DNA of 64,000 nucleotides. Origin: Psychrobacillus sp. FSL K6-4046. Lineage in GTDB: Bacteria; Bacillota; Bacilli; Bacillales_A; Planococcaceae. Positions 38,413-46,400 of the stretch are shown here, piece after piece. How positions within the stretch are numbered: position 1 is the stretch's first letter; every line of letters begins with the position of its first letter. A model generated the notes under the pieces. That model was not told the DNA's origin, did not search any database, and saw nothing but the letters and a program-made list of their open reading frames with translations. The DNA lies in assembly GCF_038624605.1 (NCBI RefSeq), contig NZ_CP152020.1, positions 1,357,312-1,421,311 of the forward strand, given 5' to 3'. Position numbers and translations under genes: made by a program.

Positions 38413-38622
38413 ATGACTAAATACAATAAGTATTTGCTACCTATGATAGGTCTAATAGGAGTGACTATAACAGGACTCCTTTTAATAATTGTTACATCTA
38501 GTTATTTTCATACAAAGGAAATTAACTTACTCACTAGCGGTTGCACTGAAGCAGAGGGAGCTTCGGCTTTGGTAATACATAATAACTTAACAAGTGATTA
38601 TTCCTTTGAGTGTAAGAAATGA
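38413..38622 (+). CDS. Small membrane protein of the putative ECF regulon, 69 aa
   Basis: One strong hydrophobic segment (about residues 8-30, LLPMIGLIGVTITGLLLIIV) is followed by a polar, probably external region with two cysteines (SGCTEAEGA and FECKK). The start has GAGAGGACTGAGAAG upstream. It is a single-gene unit with its own ECF-type promoter and terminator, which supports it as real. Family unknown; an envelope-stress role is inferred from the promoter only. Confidence 0.72.
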   Translation: MTKYNKYLLPMIGLIGVTITGLLLIIVTSSYFHTKEINLLTSGCTEAEGASALVIHNNLTSDYSFECKK

Positions 38623-38637
38623 TAGAAGCCTTGGGAC

Positions 38638-38664
38638 GAGCCTAGATTGTTAGGCTCTTTTTTT
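38638..38664 (+). terminator. Terminator of the 69-aa gene
   Basis: GAGCCTA/TAGGCTC stem with a 6-nt loop followed by seven T. Confidence 0.85.
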
Positions 38665-38780
38665 ATTGGAAAAAATAATAAAAACCAGAAAAAAGAGCGC
38701 AGAGCTGGTAGAAAAGTATAACTAGAGATATAGGTTTTTACAAAAATATGAATTTTTAATTAAATTAATATATAATTTAA

Positions 38781-38856
38781 CTATGGATTGCAGCAATAAG
38801 CGGCAACGCGCGTAGTGAGATAGAGAAGACGTCGCCATAGCTGAAATCAATTCTAC
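38781..38856. repeat. Degenerate copy of the host palindromic repeat
   Basis: CTATGG (38781-38786) and CCATAG (38835-38840) bracket a GCAACGCGCGTAG core. The tail CTGAAATCAATTCTAC resembles the repeat end at 58041-58057. Identity is low, so the assignment is tentative. Confidence 0.4.
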
Positions 38857-38918
38857 ATTCTTATAAAAATCATATTAATGATTGATTCAATTAACAATAA
38901 AATGGAGTGATGGATGAA

Positions 38919-39689
38919 ATGAAGCATATTTATGCATTTGAAACGCCATATGAAGCAGTTAAATATCTAGAAGTCATAGAATCCTTTAAAGTTAAACTGA
39001 ATGAATTTAAAGCTTTATTAGAAAAAGAATATGAATTAAATGATTCTCCGAGAGGATTCATTTGGACTCCGGGGGACATAGCAACCAGTGTCTTTTCAGA
39101 TGTTCCCATACCAGCGTATACAAATCGGCACTTAGTCTATATGACTCCAGATATTATGGAATGGCGAATTTTTTTTATGAATATATATGAGAACGTCGAA
39201 GATGAGTTTATAAAGGATTTTTACCGGAATTTTAAAGAAGAGGATATTTTGACAATAGCTGGCCATGAGATGGTTCACCATATCGATTTATTCCCAGATG
39301 AATTTGATGAAGAAAGAGAAAGTATATGGTTTGAAGAAGGAATGTGCGACTATATTGCTCGAAAAAATTTAATGACCCCTGAATCGTTTGAAACAATCAC
39401 TAAAGTAGAAAGTGCAGTCGTGGCTTATTTCAACGAACAGTTTGGAAGTAGAAGTATAGATCAATTTGGAACTGACTCTTATTCTAATGATATAACTAGC
39501 ATCATGTTTGATTACTGTAGGAGCTTTTTAACCATCCAATACCTAGTGGAAGAACAAGCGAATAATAATCCTTTGGAAGTCTTTAAACGATACAATCAAT
39601 GGCATGAGGCAGGGAGAAAAGAGCCTCTTAGTACATATTTTAACGTCGAGAACTTATTGATCTCATTAGATAAAGAGTCAATCATATGA
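38919..39689 (+). CDS. Putative zinc metallopeptidase (HExxH) of unknown family
   Basis: 256 residues from the ATG 8 nt after GGAGTGA; GTG (38907) and ATG (38910) are alternatives too close to that site. The zinc motif is HEMVHH (H116, E117, H120), and WFEEGMCDYIARK downstream (E139/E140) could give the third ligand as in gluzincins. No signal peptide is visible, so it is probably cytoplasmic. Its stop overlaps the next gene by four bases (ATGA), implying functional pairing with that ATPase. It lies in an accessory insert between ysdA and ysdB. Substrate unknown. Confidence 0.75.
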   Translation: MKHIYAFETPYEAVKYLEVIESFKVKLNEFKALLEKEYELNDSPRGFIWTPGDIATSVFSDVPIPAYTNRHLVYMTPDIMEWRIFFMNIYENVEDEFIKDFYRNFKEEDILTIAGHEMVHHIDLFPDEFDEERESIWFEEGMCDYIARKNLMTPESFETITKVESAVVAYFNEQFGSRSIDQFGTDSYSNDITSIMFDYCRSFLTIQYLVEEQANNNPLEVFKRYNQWHEAGRKEPLSTYFNVENLLISLDKESII

Positions 39690-40228
39690 AAAAAAGAATT
39701 GTTATAATGACCGTTGGAAAAACACATAGTGGAAAAACTACATTTGCCAAGGCATTAGAAGTGCATCTACCAAACTCAGTCGTGATTGATCAGGACAATC
39801 ATGCGGAATTTCTGAATACTCATTATAAAAGCTTATTACCTAAGACTGCAAGCAATAATTTAAAATATGGACTAACCCAAATGATTGTTGATTATGCAGT
39901 AAATGAAACGGATTGCCATCTAATTTTATGTAACTCTAATAGAGGTATTGGTGGTAGAGTAAGATTTTTAGAGTATTATAAGAGTCTTGGCTTTACGACA
40001 ATTGTCTTGAACTTTGATATACCAGAAGAGGTATTATTAGAAAGAGTGAAGAATAGTGAGAGAAGTACTTCTATTTTAAGGACTGCCTTAAATTTTGAGG
40101 AAGTCTTGATGCGTCAAAATGGAGAAGACGTTACTGATCCATCTGAAGAGGAAGCGGATTATTTATACGTGATTAAGAATACCGAAGACGTTCAAACCGT
40201 CATTTCAGAAATTGTCCGATTAGCTTAA
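39686..40228 (+). CDS. P-loop ATPase/kinase-like protein coupled to the metallopeptidase
   Basis: 180 residues. Walker A is VGKTHSGKTTFAK (G11 to T18). Further blocks are SVVIDQDNHAEFL, CHLILCNSNRG and IVLNFDIPEEVLLERVKNSER, the last like the lid of small-molecule and polynucleotide kinases of the AAA_33 type. It probably phosphorylates a small molecule or nucleic-acid end. It starts within the stop of the metallopeptidase gene and is followed by a terminator at 40345. Confidence 0.78.
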   Translation: MKKRIVIMTVGKTHSGKTTFAKALEVHLPNSVVIDQDNHAEFLNTHYKSLLPKTASNNLKYGLTQMIVDYAVNETDCHLILCNSNRGIGGRVRFLEYYKSLGFTTIVLNFDIPEEVLLERVKNSERSTSILRTALNFEEVLMRQNGEDVTDPSEEEADYLYVIKNTEDVQTVISEIVRLA

Positions 40229-40259
40229 CTGTTGTTCGTGATGAAAAGGGGGATTATCT

Positions 40260-40334
40260 ATTAAGAAATTGGCAGGTATATTTATTCTGGGAATCGTAGT
40301 GTATTTTGCGATTACAACATTATTTAATTTTTGA
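40260..40334 (+). CDS. Possible 24-aa hydrophobic peptide with non-ATG start
   Basis: The frame reads IKKLAGIFILGIVVYFAITT then LFNF and stop, a typical tiny membrane peptide with a basic N terminus. AAGGGGG lies about 7 nt before the first codon, but that codon is ATT. Either an AUU start is used, the original ATG has mutated, or it is chance. It ends just before the terminator at 40345. Confidence 0.3.
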   Translation: MKKLAGIFILGIVVYFAITTLFNF

Positions 40335-40344
40335 TTTAACTCTA

Positions 40345-40398
40345 AAATAACTCAACTTTGTTGATTGATAGCAACCAGCAAAGTCGAGTTATTTTTTT
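40345..40398 (+). terminator. Terminator after the metallopeptidase/ATPase pair
   Basis: AAATAACTCAACTTTG (40345-40360) pairs with CAAAGTCGAGTTATTT (40379-40394) with one mismatch, then a T run. It may also act for ysdB in the opposite direction. Confidence 0.85.
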
Positions 40399-40458
40399 AC
40401 AAGGTAGTTTAGTCCTGATTACTTAATCTACCGACATTATTTCAAAAATGAAATGCTT

Positions 40459-40845
40459 TTAATCCTGTTCCTTCATCAACTGTTCAATTGGACTCTTCCA
40501 ATTTATTTTAGCGTTCGGGTAATTCATTCGTATTTCATTTTGCAGGAAATAAAAGTCCTCTTTTGTGAATCCCTGTAGTTTAGAAGGATCTTTAATCCAA
40601 ATGAAAATAGATACTACCTCGAAAGCCTGATCAGTAGTACCAAGATATTTTTCGCCCTCAAACATGGCACCTTTATACGTAATAAAGAAATTTTTGCGTA
40701 CATTTTTTATATCGTCATAGAAATAATATTGTTCTTTTTCATTTGCTTCGTCCAGCTTTCGTCTCGGATCAAATAAATAGCGTAATATTCTATAGAATAC
40801 ATATATAATAAGTATAATTATTAGTAATCGTATAATATGGACCAT
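40459..40845 (-). CDS. ysdB: Sigma-W pathway protein YsdB
   Basis: 128 residues from the ATG (MVHIIRLLIIILIIYVFYRI) with AAGGAGG 7 nt upstream; the frame is open further upstream but passes through the promoter. An N-terminal membrane helix (about 3-21) is followed by a soluble domain with KNFFITYKGAMFEGEKYLG and WIKDPSKLQGFT. Length, topology and position near ysdC match YsdB, a sigma-W regulon member in B. subtilis. The promoter seen here fits that regulation. Function unknown. Confidence 0.88.
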   Translation of the reverse strand: MVHIIRLLIIILIIYVFYRILRYLFDPRRKLDEANEKEQYYFYDDIKNVRKNFFITYKGAMFEGEKYLGTTDQAFEVVSIFIWIKDPSKLQGFTKEDFYFLQNEIRMNYPNAKINWKSPIEQLMKEQD

Positions 40846-40882
40846 TAAAATGTCCTCCTTGTAAAATACATGATACCTGCTA

Positions 40883-40909
40883 TACGATAGAAGAAGTAGT
40901 TTGGTTTCA
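40883..40909 (-). promoter_or_regulatory. Sigma-W-type ECF promoter of ysdB
   Basis: On the minus strand, TGAAAC (40909-40904), a 17-bp spacer and CGTA (40886-40883), 37 nt before the ysdB ATG. ysdB is a known sigma-W target in B. subtilis, which serves as an internal check for the other matches. Confidence 0.82.
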
Positions 40910-40991
40910 AAATAATTTATTTTTTTTGAAAGAAAATAAATATATTTTTTCACAATACATATAAATCTATACAAAGGAAAGAAGGATTTAA

Positions 40992-41426
40992 ATGGAACAA
41001 ACATTAAAAGTAAAATTAATTCATGAAGATGCAATGGTACCGAACCGAGCAAATGAAGGCGATGCAGGAATGGATTTGTATTCAATTGAAGAAAAGGTAA
41101 TACAAGCTGGAAAATCAGCATTAATCAGAACAGGAATTGAGATGGAACTGCCCAAAGGAACAGAAGCACAGGTTAGACCAAGAAGTGGTTTGGCGTTAAA
41201 GCATTCCATCACCGTTTTAAATAGTCCTGGAACGATAGATGAGGGCTACAGGGGAGAAGTTAGAGTCATATTAATAAATCATGGTTTAGAAGACTTTACA
41301 GTAGAAAAACATATGAGGATCGCTCAAATGATTATAGCTCCAGTTTTACAAGTGAAAATAGAGCAAACGGAAAGCTTAACCGAATCTGATAGAGGAAGAG
41401 GGGGCTTTGGTTCATCTGGGAAGTAG
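40992..41426 (+). CDS. dut: dUTP diphosphatase
   Basis: 144 residues with all five trimeric dUTPase motifs in order: [33 protein letters not shown] and [10 protein letters not shown]. It hydrolyses dUTP to dUMP, keeping uracil out of DNA and feeding thymidylate synthesis. AAAGGAAAGAAGG lies upstream. It is a single gene divergent from ysdB and followed directly by a repeat dimer, with no separate terminator visible before it. Confidence 0.95.
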   Translation: MEQTLKVKLIHEDAMVPNRANEGDAGMDLYSIEEKVIQAGKSALIRTGIEMELPKGTEAQVRPRSGLALKHSITVLNSPGTIDEGYRGEVRVILINHGLEDFTVEKHMRIAQMIIAPVLQVKIEQTESLTESDRGRGGFGSSGK

Positions 41427-41433
41427 AGCTTAA

Positions 41434-41724
41434 ACAAGAAAAGCGCAAGCGCCTATGTCTGCCCCGACAGGCAAATGGAGAAAAGCGAGGAGGCAGTTCC
41501 TCAGCCACCGGAGCTTTTATCCATTTGACCCCGAGGGGCAAGGCGGTGGAGCTAGACATCAAGAAAAGCGCAAGCGCCTATGTCTGCCCCGACAGGCAAA
41601 TGGAGAAAAGCGAGGAGGCAGCTCCTCAGCCACCGGAGCTTTTATCCATTTGACCCCGAGGGGCAAGGCGGTGGAGCTAGACATCAATTTATCCACAGGT
41701 TCCGAGTTTTATAATTTCCTTAAC
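41434..41724 (-). repeat. Palindromic repeat dimer, locus C (inverted relative to A and B)
   Basis: Units at 41434-41560 and 41561-41690, nearly identical, plus an end extension to about 41724. The extension (ATTTATCCACAGGTTC...) is the complement of the left flank of locus A, so a conserved outer end is present at A and C. Apart from this and the ECF promoter at 41861, the 496-bp gap shows an AAAAATACC/GGTATTTTT stem (about 41728-41766) that could terminate the upstream transcript. Confidence 0.87.
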
Positions 41725-41860
41725 AATAAAAAATACCCCGAATATGAATTCTTCGAGGTATTTTTTTGATTTTGGAGAACTCTATATGCGAAATAAAAGA
41801 AAATCTATAGTGTTCCTACCTATTTATGGCCTTTAAATGTAGTAGCTTATTTATTAAAAC

Positions 41861-41887
41861 TGAAACTTATTTGTTTTACTTTCCGTA
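41861..41887 (+). promoter_or_regulatory. Sigma-W-type ECF promoter of the DUF2207 gene
   Basis: TGAAAC at 41861-41866, a 17-bp spacer and CGTA at 41884-41887, 35 nt before the ATG. Confidence 0.75.
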
Positions 41888-41922
41888 CGATAGTTATCTT
41901 GGAAGTAGGGGGAGGTTGTCAT

Positions 41923-43845
41923 ATGAAAAAGTTTATTATTCCATTCTTGTTATTCATGTTAGCTTTCCTTTCCTTTAGCCCTATAGGGGAAGCAAAGTCT
42001 TATAGCATTGACAAAGTACATATAAAGTCATGGATTCAACCAAACGGTGACTTATTAGTTAACGAGGTATTTACCTATACTTTTGATGGTTCCTTTCATA
42101 ACCTTTATAGAGAATTTCCTGACACATACAATGGGAAGGTAGTAGATTTTTATTCCTATGAGCTTACTAGCTTAGACATGGAGCCAGGCTTTGTGGGAGC
42201 AGAATCGATGATTCCATTAACTGTCTCCTTTGAGGAAGGCCATTTTCGAACAAACATCAAGAAAACTAATGAGAAGGTATCTTACTTCTATGCTTATACC
42301 TTAAAGAATGCTGTTAAGACATATGACAATTACAGTGAGGTAAAGGTGACGTACTTTAGCGGGGATGCACATGATCAAGCTTACGAGAATGTGACAATAG
42401 ATTTTATACTTCCGAAACCACTAAATCCTGATACTTTCGATGGATTTATGTTTGATCGACATGCAGGAAATCGAGAAAAAAACCAATATGGTATACGATT
42501 TGTGACTCCTAAATCGGAGGCGTATTCTACTACGGAGACTAGTTTCTATTTTCCTTCTTCCGTAATGACAGCAATGCCGAAAATTAAGTCCGCACAAACT
42601 TTAAGTGGGGCCATTGCTTTAGAGCAAAAACAATTTAATCAGATGCTGAGTCGTTTAGATTACAATGAAATGGTAAAGAGTCTCATCCCAAAAGTTATGA
42701 TGGGAATGCTTATTGTCGCTGTCTTATTAATTGTTTTATTACCACAGAGACATTTTTGGAGGGTTGACTCTGAAACAAATGTGATAGAGACGGATGCTTT
42801 ATATATGTTTTTTGTTGATCAAATTGGCAATACTCATAAAAAAAGCTTTTTGGCAGGGTTATTTTCATTAGTAGAAAAAGGAGCAGTAAAGGTAAGCAAA
42901 GGAAAAGCGGCAGTTCGTTTTCAAAATGATACAAAGGCTCCTAGAGAGACATTAGAGTTTCAACTGGTGAATCGAAGTCTAGTGAATGCCAATTTCGAAA
43001 ATACAATGATAGATTGGCTATTTGGAGTAAAAAATGGATCAAACAAATGGACGTTTAACTTACACGATGTTGCTGGAGCAGCAAGAGATGAGAAAAGGCA
43101 AAATGGCTATTTTGCTCAGCGGAAAAAAATATTTAAAGAAAAGCAGAAGCAATGGGAGCTAGCAGTTGAATCAGAGATGATCGAGGCTGGTGCCTTAAAT
43201 AACCGTATCCCACTTATGATTTTAAGTATAGCGACCATTATATTGGCTATACTATTTTCTATTGCATATTATGCAGACTTAAGAAGCATCTGGGGAATTG
43301 TATGCATCATAACAGTATCTCTTATATATATCGGAATGCTATGGTGGAAGAAAAAATCAAAACGATTATTATTCTTATATATGGGTTTCATGTTTTTTGC
43401 TAGCGTAAATTTAGTAGATGAAGCATTACTTCACCAAACGAATGATTTGTTACTTGCATTTATTGTTTTATATTTTACTGTACCAAGAAATATTTTATCG
43501 ATGAATGCAGTCAGAGCTAAGGATTCTATAAGGGCTTTTAGAAAAGCACTAAGCAAACAAGATCATACTGTATTGCACAAGGAAGATAAGTGGATCATTC
43601 GAGCTTATTTGTTTAAACGAAGTCGCCAGTCTTATCCACTAGAAACAGCGCGTGCTGTCCCGTTGGCTGGATTGCTGTTAACAGACACAGACCCTATGAA
43701 ATATGTAGAGGATTCATGGAGATGGACAAAAGGATATCTATTTTCTGGAGATGGTTCTTCTGGAGGCTCCGCTACATATTCAGATAGCGGAGGAAGCTAC
43801 GGAGGTGGCAGCGGGGATAGTGGTGGCGGCGCCGGTGCCGATTAA
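41923..43845 (+). CDS. DUF2207 family membrane protein
   Basis: 640 residues from the ATG after GGGGGAGG. A signal peptide (about 1-24, ending GEA) leads to an external beta-rich DUF2207 domain (about 30-190), a membrane helix (about 258-276), a cytoplasmic region, further membrane helices (about 430-510), and a C terminus rich in Gly and Ser (GGSYGGGSGDSGGGAGAD). This layout is typical of DUF2207/YciQ-type proteins, whose function is unknown. The ECF promoter suggests an envelope-stress role. Confidence 0.85.
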   Translation: MKKFIIPFLLFMLAFLSFSPIGEAKSYSIDKVHIKSWIQPNGDLLVNEVFTYTFDGSFHNLYREFPDTYNGKVVDFYSYELTSLDMEPGFVGAESMIPLTVSFEEGHFRTNIKKTNEKVSYFYAYTLKNAVKTYDNYSEVKVTYFSGDAHDQAYENVTIDFILPKPLNPDTFDGFMFDRHAGNREKNQYGIRFVTPKSEAYSTTETSFYFPSSVMTAMPKIKSAQTLSGAIALEQKQFNQMLSRLDYNEMVKSLIPKVMMGMLIVAVLLIVLLPQRHFWRVDSETNVIETDALYMFFVDQIGNTHKKSFLAGLFSLVEKGAVKVSKGKAAVRFQNDTKAPRETLEFQLVNRSLVNANFENTMIDWLFGVKNGSNKWTFNLHDVAGAARDEKRQNGYFAQRKKIFKEKQKQWELAVESEMIEAGALNNRIPLMILSIATIILAILFSIAYYADLRSIWGIVCIITVSLIYIGMLWWKKKSKRLLFLYMGFMFFASVNLVDEALLHQTNDLLLAFIVLYFTVPRNILSMNAVRAKDSIRAFRKALSKQDHTVLHKEDKWIIRAYLFKRSRQSYPLETARAVPLAGLLLTDTDPMKYVEDSWRWTKGYLFSGDGSSGGSATYSDSGGSYGGGSGDSGGGAGAD

Positions 43846-43948
43846 TGCAGGTGTATTTGTGTATCTTTAGAATTTTAAAAATATATTTTGAATAAGCATT
43901 CAATTTATCATATAATTAACTGGTGAGTATATTTAGGAGGGCGAAATA

Positions 43949-45037
43949 ATGACAAAATTAGATGAAACATTAACAATGCTAAAAGAACTTACAGATGCAA
44001 AAGGGATTCCCGGTAACGAGCGTGAACCGCGTAAAGTAATGGAAAAATATATTGCCCCTTATGCAGACAAAATTGAATATGACAACCTTGGTAGCTTAAT
44101 CGCTGAAAAAGTGGGAGATGCTAACGGACCTAAAATCATGGTTGCAGGTCACTTAGACGAAGTTGGTTTTATGATTTCCAAAATTGATGACAAGGGATTC
44201 TTGAGTTTTCAGACAGTGGGAGGCTGGTGGTCACAAGTAATGCTAGCTCAACGTGTAACGATCGTTACTCGTAAGGGCGAAACTATTACAGGTGTTATCG
44301 GTTCTAAACCACCACATATTCTTAGCCCAGAAGCACGTAAAAAGCCTGTCGATATTAAAGAAATGTTTATTGATATTGGTGCTTCCTCTAAAGAAGAAGC
44401 TATGTCATGGGGAGTATTACCAGGGGATATGGTCGTTCCATATTTTGAATTCACTGTAATGAACAACGATAAACTTCTACTTGCAAAAGCTTGGGATAAT
44501 CGTATTGGTTGTGCTATTGCAATAGATGTATTGAAAAATTTACAAGGCCAAGATCATCCAAATATCGTATATGGTGTCGGGAATGTTCAAGAAGAAGTAG
44601 GTCTTCGCGGAGCTAAAACCTCTACAGCAAAAATTAACCCTGATATCGGCTTTGCAGTTGATGTGGGTATTGCTGGTGATACTCCAGGAATCACTCCAAA
44701 AGAATCATCTAGTAAAATGGGAGATGGCCCTCAAATCGTCCTATTTGATGCATCTATGGTATCCCATAAAGGATTACGCGATTTTGTAGTGGATACAGCA
44801 GAAGCAAACAATATCCCTTATCAATTTGAAACAATTGCTGGTGGGGGAACAGATGCAGGTTCTATGCATATTTCCTTAAATGGTGTACCTTGCTTGTCAA
44901 TCGGTGTAGCTACTCGTTATATTCATTCACATGCAGGAATTCTGCATAGAGATGATTACGAGAATACAGTTAAATTGATTGTTGAAGTTATTAAAAAGCT
45001 TGATCGTGATACAGTAAACAATATAACTTTTAACTAA
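43949..45037 (+). CDS. ysdC: M42-family aminopeptidase, YsdC-like
   Basis: 362 residues. Metal ligand regions of the M42/M20 clan are visible: [31 protein letters not shown] with the catalytic Glu pair, [12 protein letters not shown] and YIHSHAGIL. These are cytoplasmic, multimeric aminopeptidases that trim peptides. AGGAGGG precedes the ATG. Location after the ysdA/ysdB region matches ysdC of Bacillus. A terminator follows. Confidence 0.93.
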   Translation: MTKLDETLTMLKELTDAKGIPGNEREPRKVMEKYIAPYADKIEYDNLGSLIAEKVGDANGPKIMVAGHLDEVGFMISKIDDKGFLSFQTVGGWWSQVMLAQRVTIVTRKGETITGVIGSKPPHILSPEARKKPVDIKEMFIDIGASSKEEAMSWGVLPGDMVVPYFEFTVMNNDKLLLAKAWDNRIGCAIAIDVLKNLQGQDHPNIVYGVGNVQEEVGLRGAKTSTAKINPDIGFAVDVGIAGDTPGITPKESSSKMGDGPQIVLFDASMVSHKGLRDFVVDTAEANNIPYQFETIAGGGTDAGSMHISLNGVPCLSIGVATRYIHSHAGILHRDDYENTVKLIVEVIKKLDRDTVNNITFN

Positions 45038-45045
45038 TTAAACAA

Positions 45046-45086
45046 AACTAATGAAGAATACAGCAGTATTCCTCATTAGTTTTTTT
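45046..45086 (+). terminator. Terminator of ysdC
   Basis: AACTAATGA/TCATTAGTT with an inner GAATAC/GTATTC stem, followed by a T run. Confidence 0.88.
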
Positions 45087-45113
45087 ATGTATAAAAAATG
45101 TATATAAATTCGC

Positions 45114-45142
45114 TTGACTTTATAAATATTCATACTTATAAT
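45114..45142 (+). promoter_or_regulatory. Sigma-A promoter of argF
   Basis: TTGACT at 45114-45119, a 17-bp spacer and TATAAT at 45137-45142. The spacer AT-rich TATAAATATTCATAC could hold an ArgR/AhrC box, but the match is not clear enough to assert. Confidence 0.72.
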
Positions 45143-45174
45143 AACAATTACAGAAGATACGGGTAAAGGGGATT

Positions 45175-46146
45175 ATGAGTATGAAATTATTGGAGTGGGT
45201 AAATCTTAAATTAGTTGATAGTTTAAAAGGAAAGGATCTTTTAACACTATTGGATTACTCTAAGGAAGAAGTGACTGAATTACTAGAACTAGCAACAAAC
45301 TTAAAGTCTTTAACGAAGGCTGGTAAATGTCCTCCATTGTTAGAAGGGAAGACATTAGGAATGATATTTGAAAAGCATTCTACTCGTACAAGGATTTCGT
45401 TTGAGGTGGGGATGAAGCAGCTAGGTGGAAATGGTATGTTCATGAACGCTAGAGATTTGCAGATTGGTCGTGGGGAATCTGTCTATGATACAGCACATGT
45501 CCTCTCGGGTTATCTAGATGGCATTATGATTCGTGCTAATTCACACGCTATGGTTAAAGAACTTGCGGAGCATGCGAGTATACCTGTTATAAACGGCCTA
45601 ACAGACCTCTACCATCCATGTCAGGCGTTAGCAGATATATTAACAGTACAAGAAGTGAAAGGTCATACAAAAGGGCTGAAGCTGGCTTTTATTGGTGATG
45701 GTAACAACGTTGCACATTCCTTAGTGATTGCTGCTGCATACATGGGCATGCACATTGCTGTAGCAACGCCAGTCGGCTATGAGCCGAATGAAGAGATTAT
45801 GGCAAAGGCAAAGGCAATTGCTCTTGCAAACGAAGGTTCCTTGTTTGTTTCTAATGATCCACTAGAAGCTGCGGTGAATGCAGATGTAGTTTATACAGAT
45901 GTTTGGACTTCCATGGGGCAGGAGGAGGAAGCTGTTAAGCGTTTGGAGGAATTTAAGGATTATCAAATTAATGACAAGCTAGTAGCCAATGCGAAAGCAG
46001 ATTATATATTCCTTCATTGTCTTCCGGCTCATCGAGAAGAAGAGGTTGCCACATCTGTTATAGATGGACCTAACTCATATATATTCCAGCAGGCAGAAAA
46101 TCGCTTGCATGCACAAAAAGCCGTACTTGCTTCTTTGATGGCTTAA
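45175..46146 (+). CDS. argF: Ornithine carbamoyltransferase
   Basis: 323 residues. The carbamoyl-phosphate loop [17 protein letters not shown], the [11 protein letters not shown] block and [11 protein letters not shown] with the ornithine-site cysteine are all present. It converts ornithine and carbamoyl phosphate to citrulline. It stands alone here rather than with other arginine biosynthesis or arginine deiminase genes, so anabolic versus catabolic use is not decided by context. The start may be this ATG or the one two codons later; GGTAAAGGGG lies upstream. Confidence 0.94.
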   Translation: MSMKLLEWVNLKLVDSLKGKDLLTLLDYSKEEVTELLELATNLKSLTKAGKCPPLLEGKTLGMIFEKHSTRTRISFEVGMKQLGGNGMFMNARDLQIGRGESVYDTAHVLSGYLDGIMIRANSHAMVKELAEHASIPVINGLTDLYHPCQALADILTVQEVKGHTKGLKLAFIGDGNNVAHSLVIAAAYMGMHIAVATPVGYEPNEEIMAKAKAIALANEGSLFVSNDPLEAAVNADVVYTDVWTSMGQEEEAVKRLEEFKDYQINDKLVANAKADYIFLHCLPAHREEEVATSVIDGPNSYIFQQAENRLHAQKAVLASLMA

Positions 46147-46161
46147 AAATCTTTGAATAAG

Positions 46162-46276
46162 CTGTAACGACAGGGTGTGTCCTACAGTTTATATATATGC
46201 GATGTTGCTTATCTAGAAGGATGACCTCATCGCTACATAGGAAAAGCGATTCCGGGAGACGCTGGGATCGCTTTTT
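46162..46276 (+). other. Structured region with three hairpins after argF
   Basis: CTGTA/TACAG (46162-46187), GCGATG/CATCGC (46199-46233) and a terminator AAAAGCGATTCC/GGATCGCTTTTT (46242-46276). The GCGAT/ATCGC arms of the last two could exchange partners. No gene follows on this strand, so it is either the argF 3' end or a small RNA. Confidence 0.4.
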
Positions 46277-46350
46277 ATTACGTTTATACAAGAAAAGAAT
46301 TTAATAGTGATGTATTACTAAAACTGTATTGTCTTTTTTTCGTTATGATG

Positions 46351-46395
46351 AAAAAAATAGGAATGGCAGTGGATTAATCCACCACCATTCCTATT
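46351..46395 (-). terminator. Terminator of the glcD-like/transporter operon
   Basis: On the minus strand AATAGGAATGG pairs with CCATTCCTATT around an inner TGGATTAATCCA palindrome, followed by a T run. Confidence 0.85.
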
Positions 46396-46400
46396 CAAAT

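Noticed and set aside
40846-41121. N-terminal extension of ysdB on the minus strand
   Set aside because: It would run through the ECF promoter and the dut start. The ATG at 40845 has a strong ribosome site and gives the expected length.
41332-41769. Open frames on both strands within repeat locus C
   Set aside because: They are translations of the palindromic repeat. The same apparent peptides appear at other repeat loci, and no start signals are present.
45120-45140. ArgR/AhrC operator in the argF promoter
   Set aside because: Only a weak half-site resemblance by eye. Listed as a possibility in the promoter note but not called.
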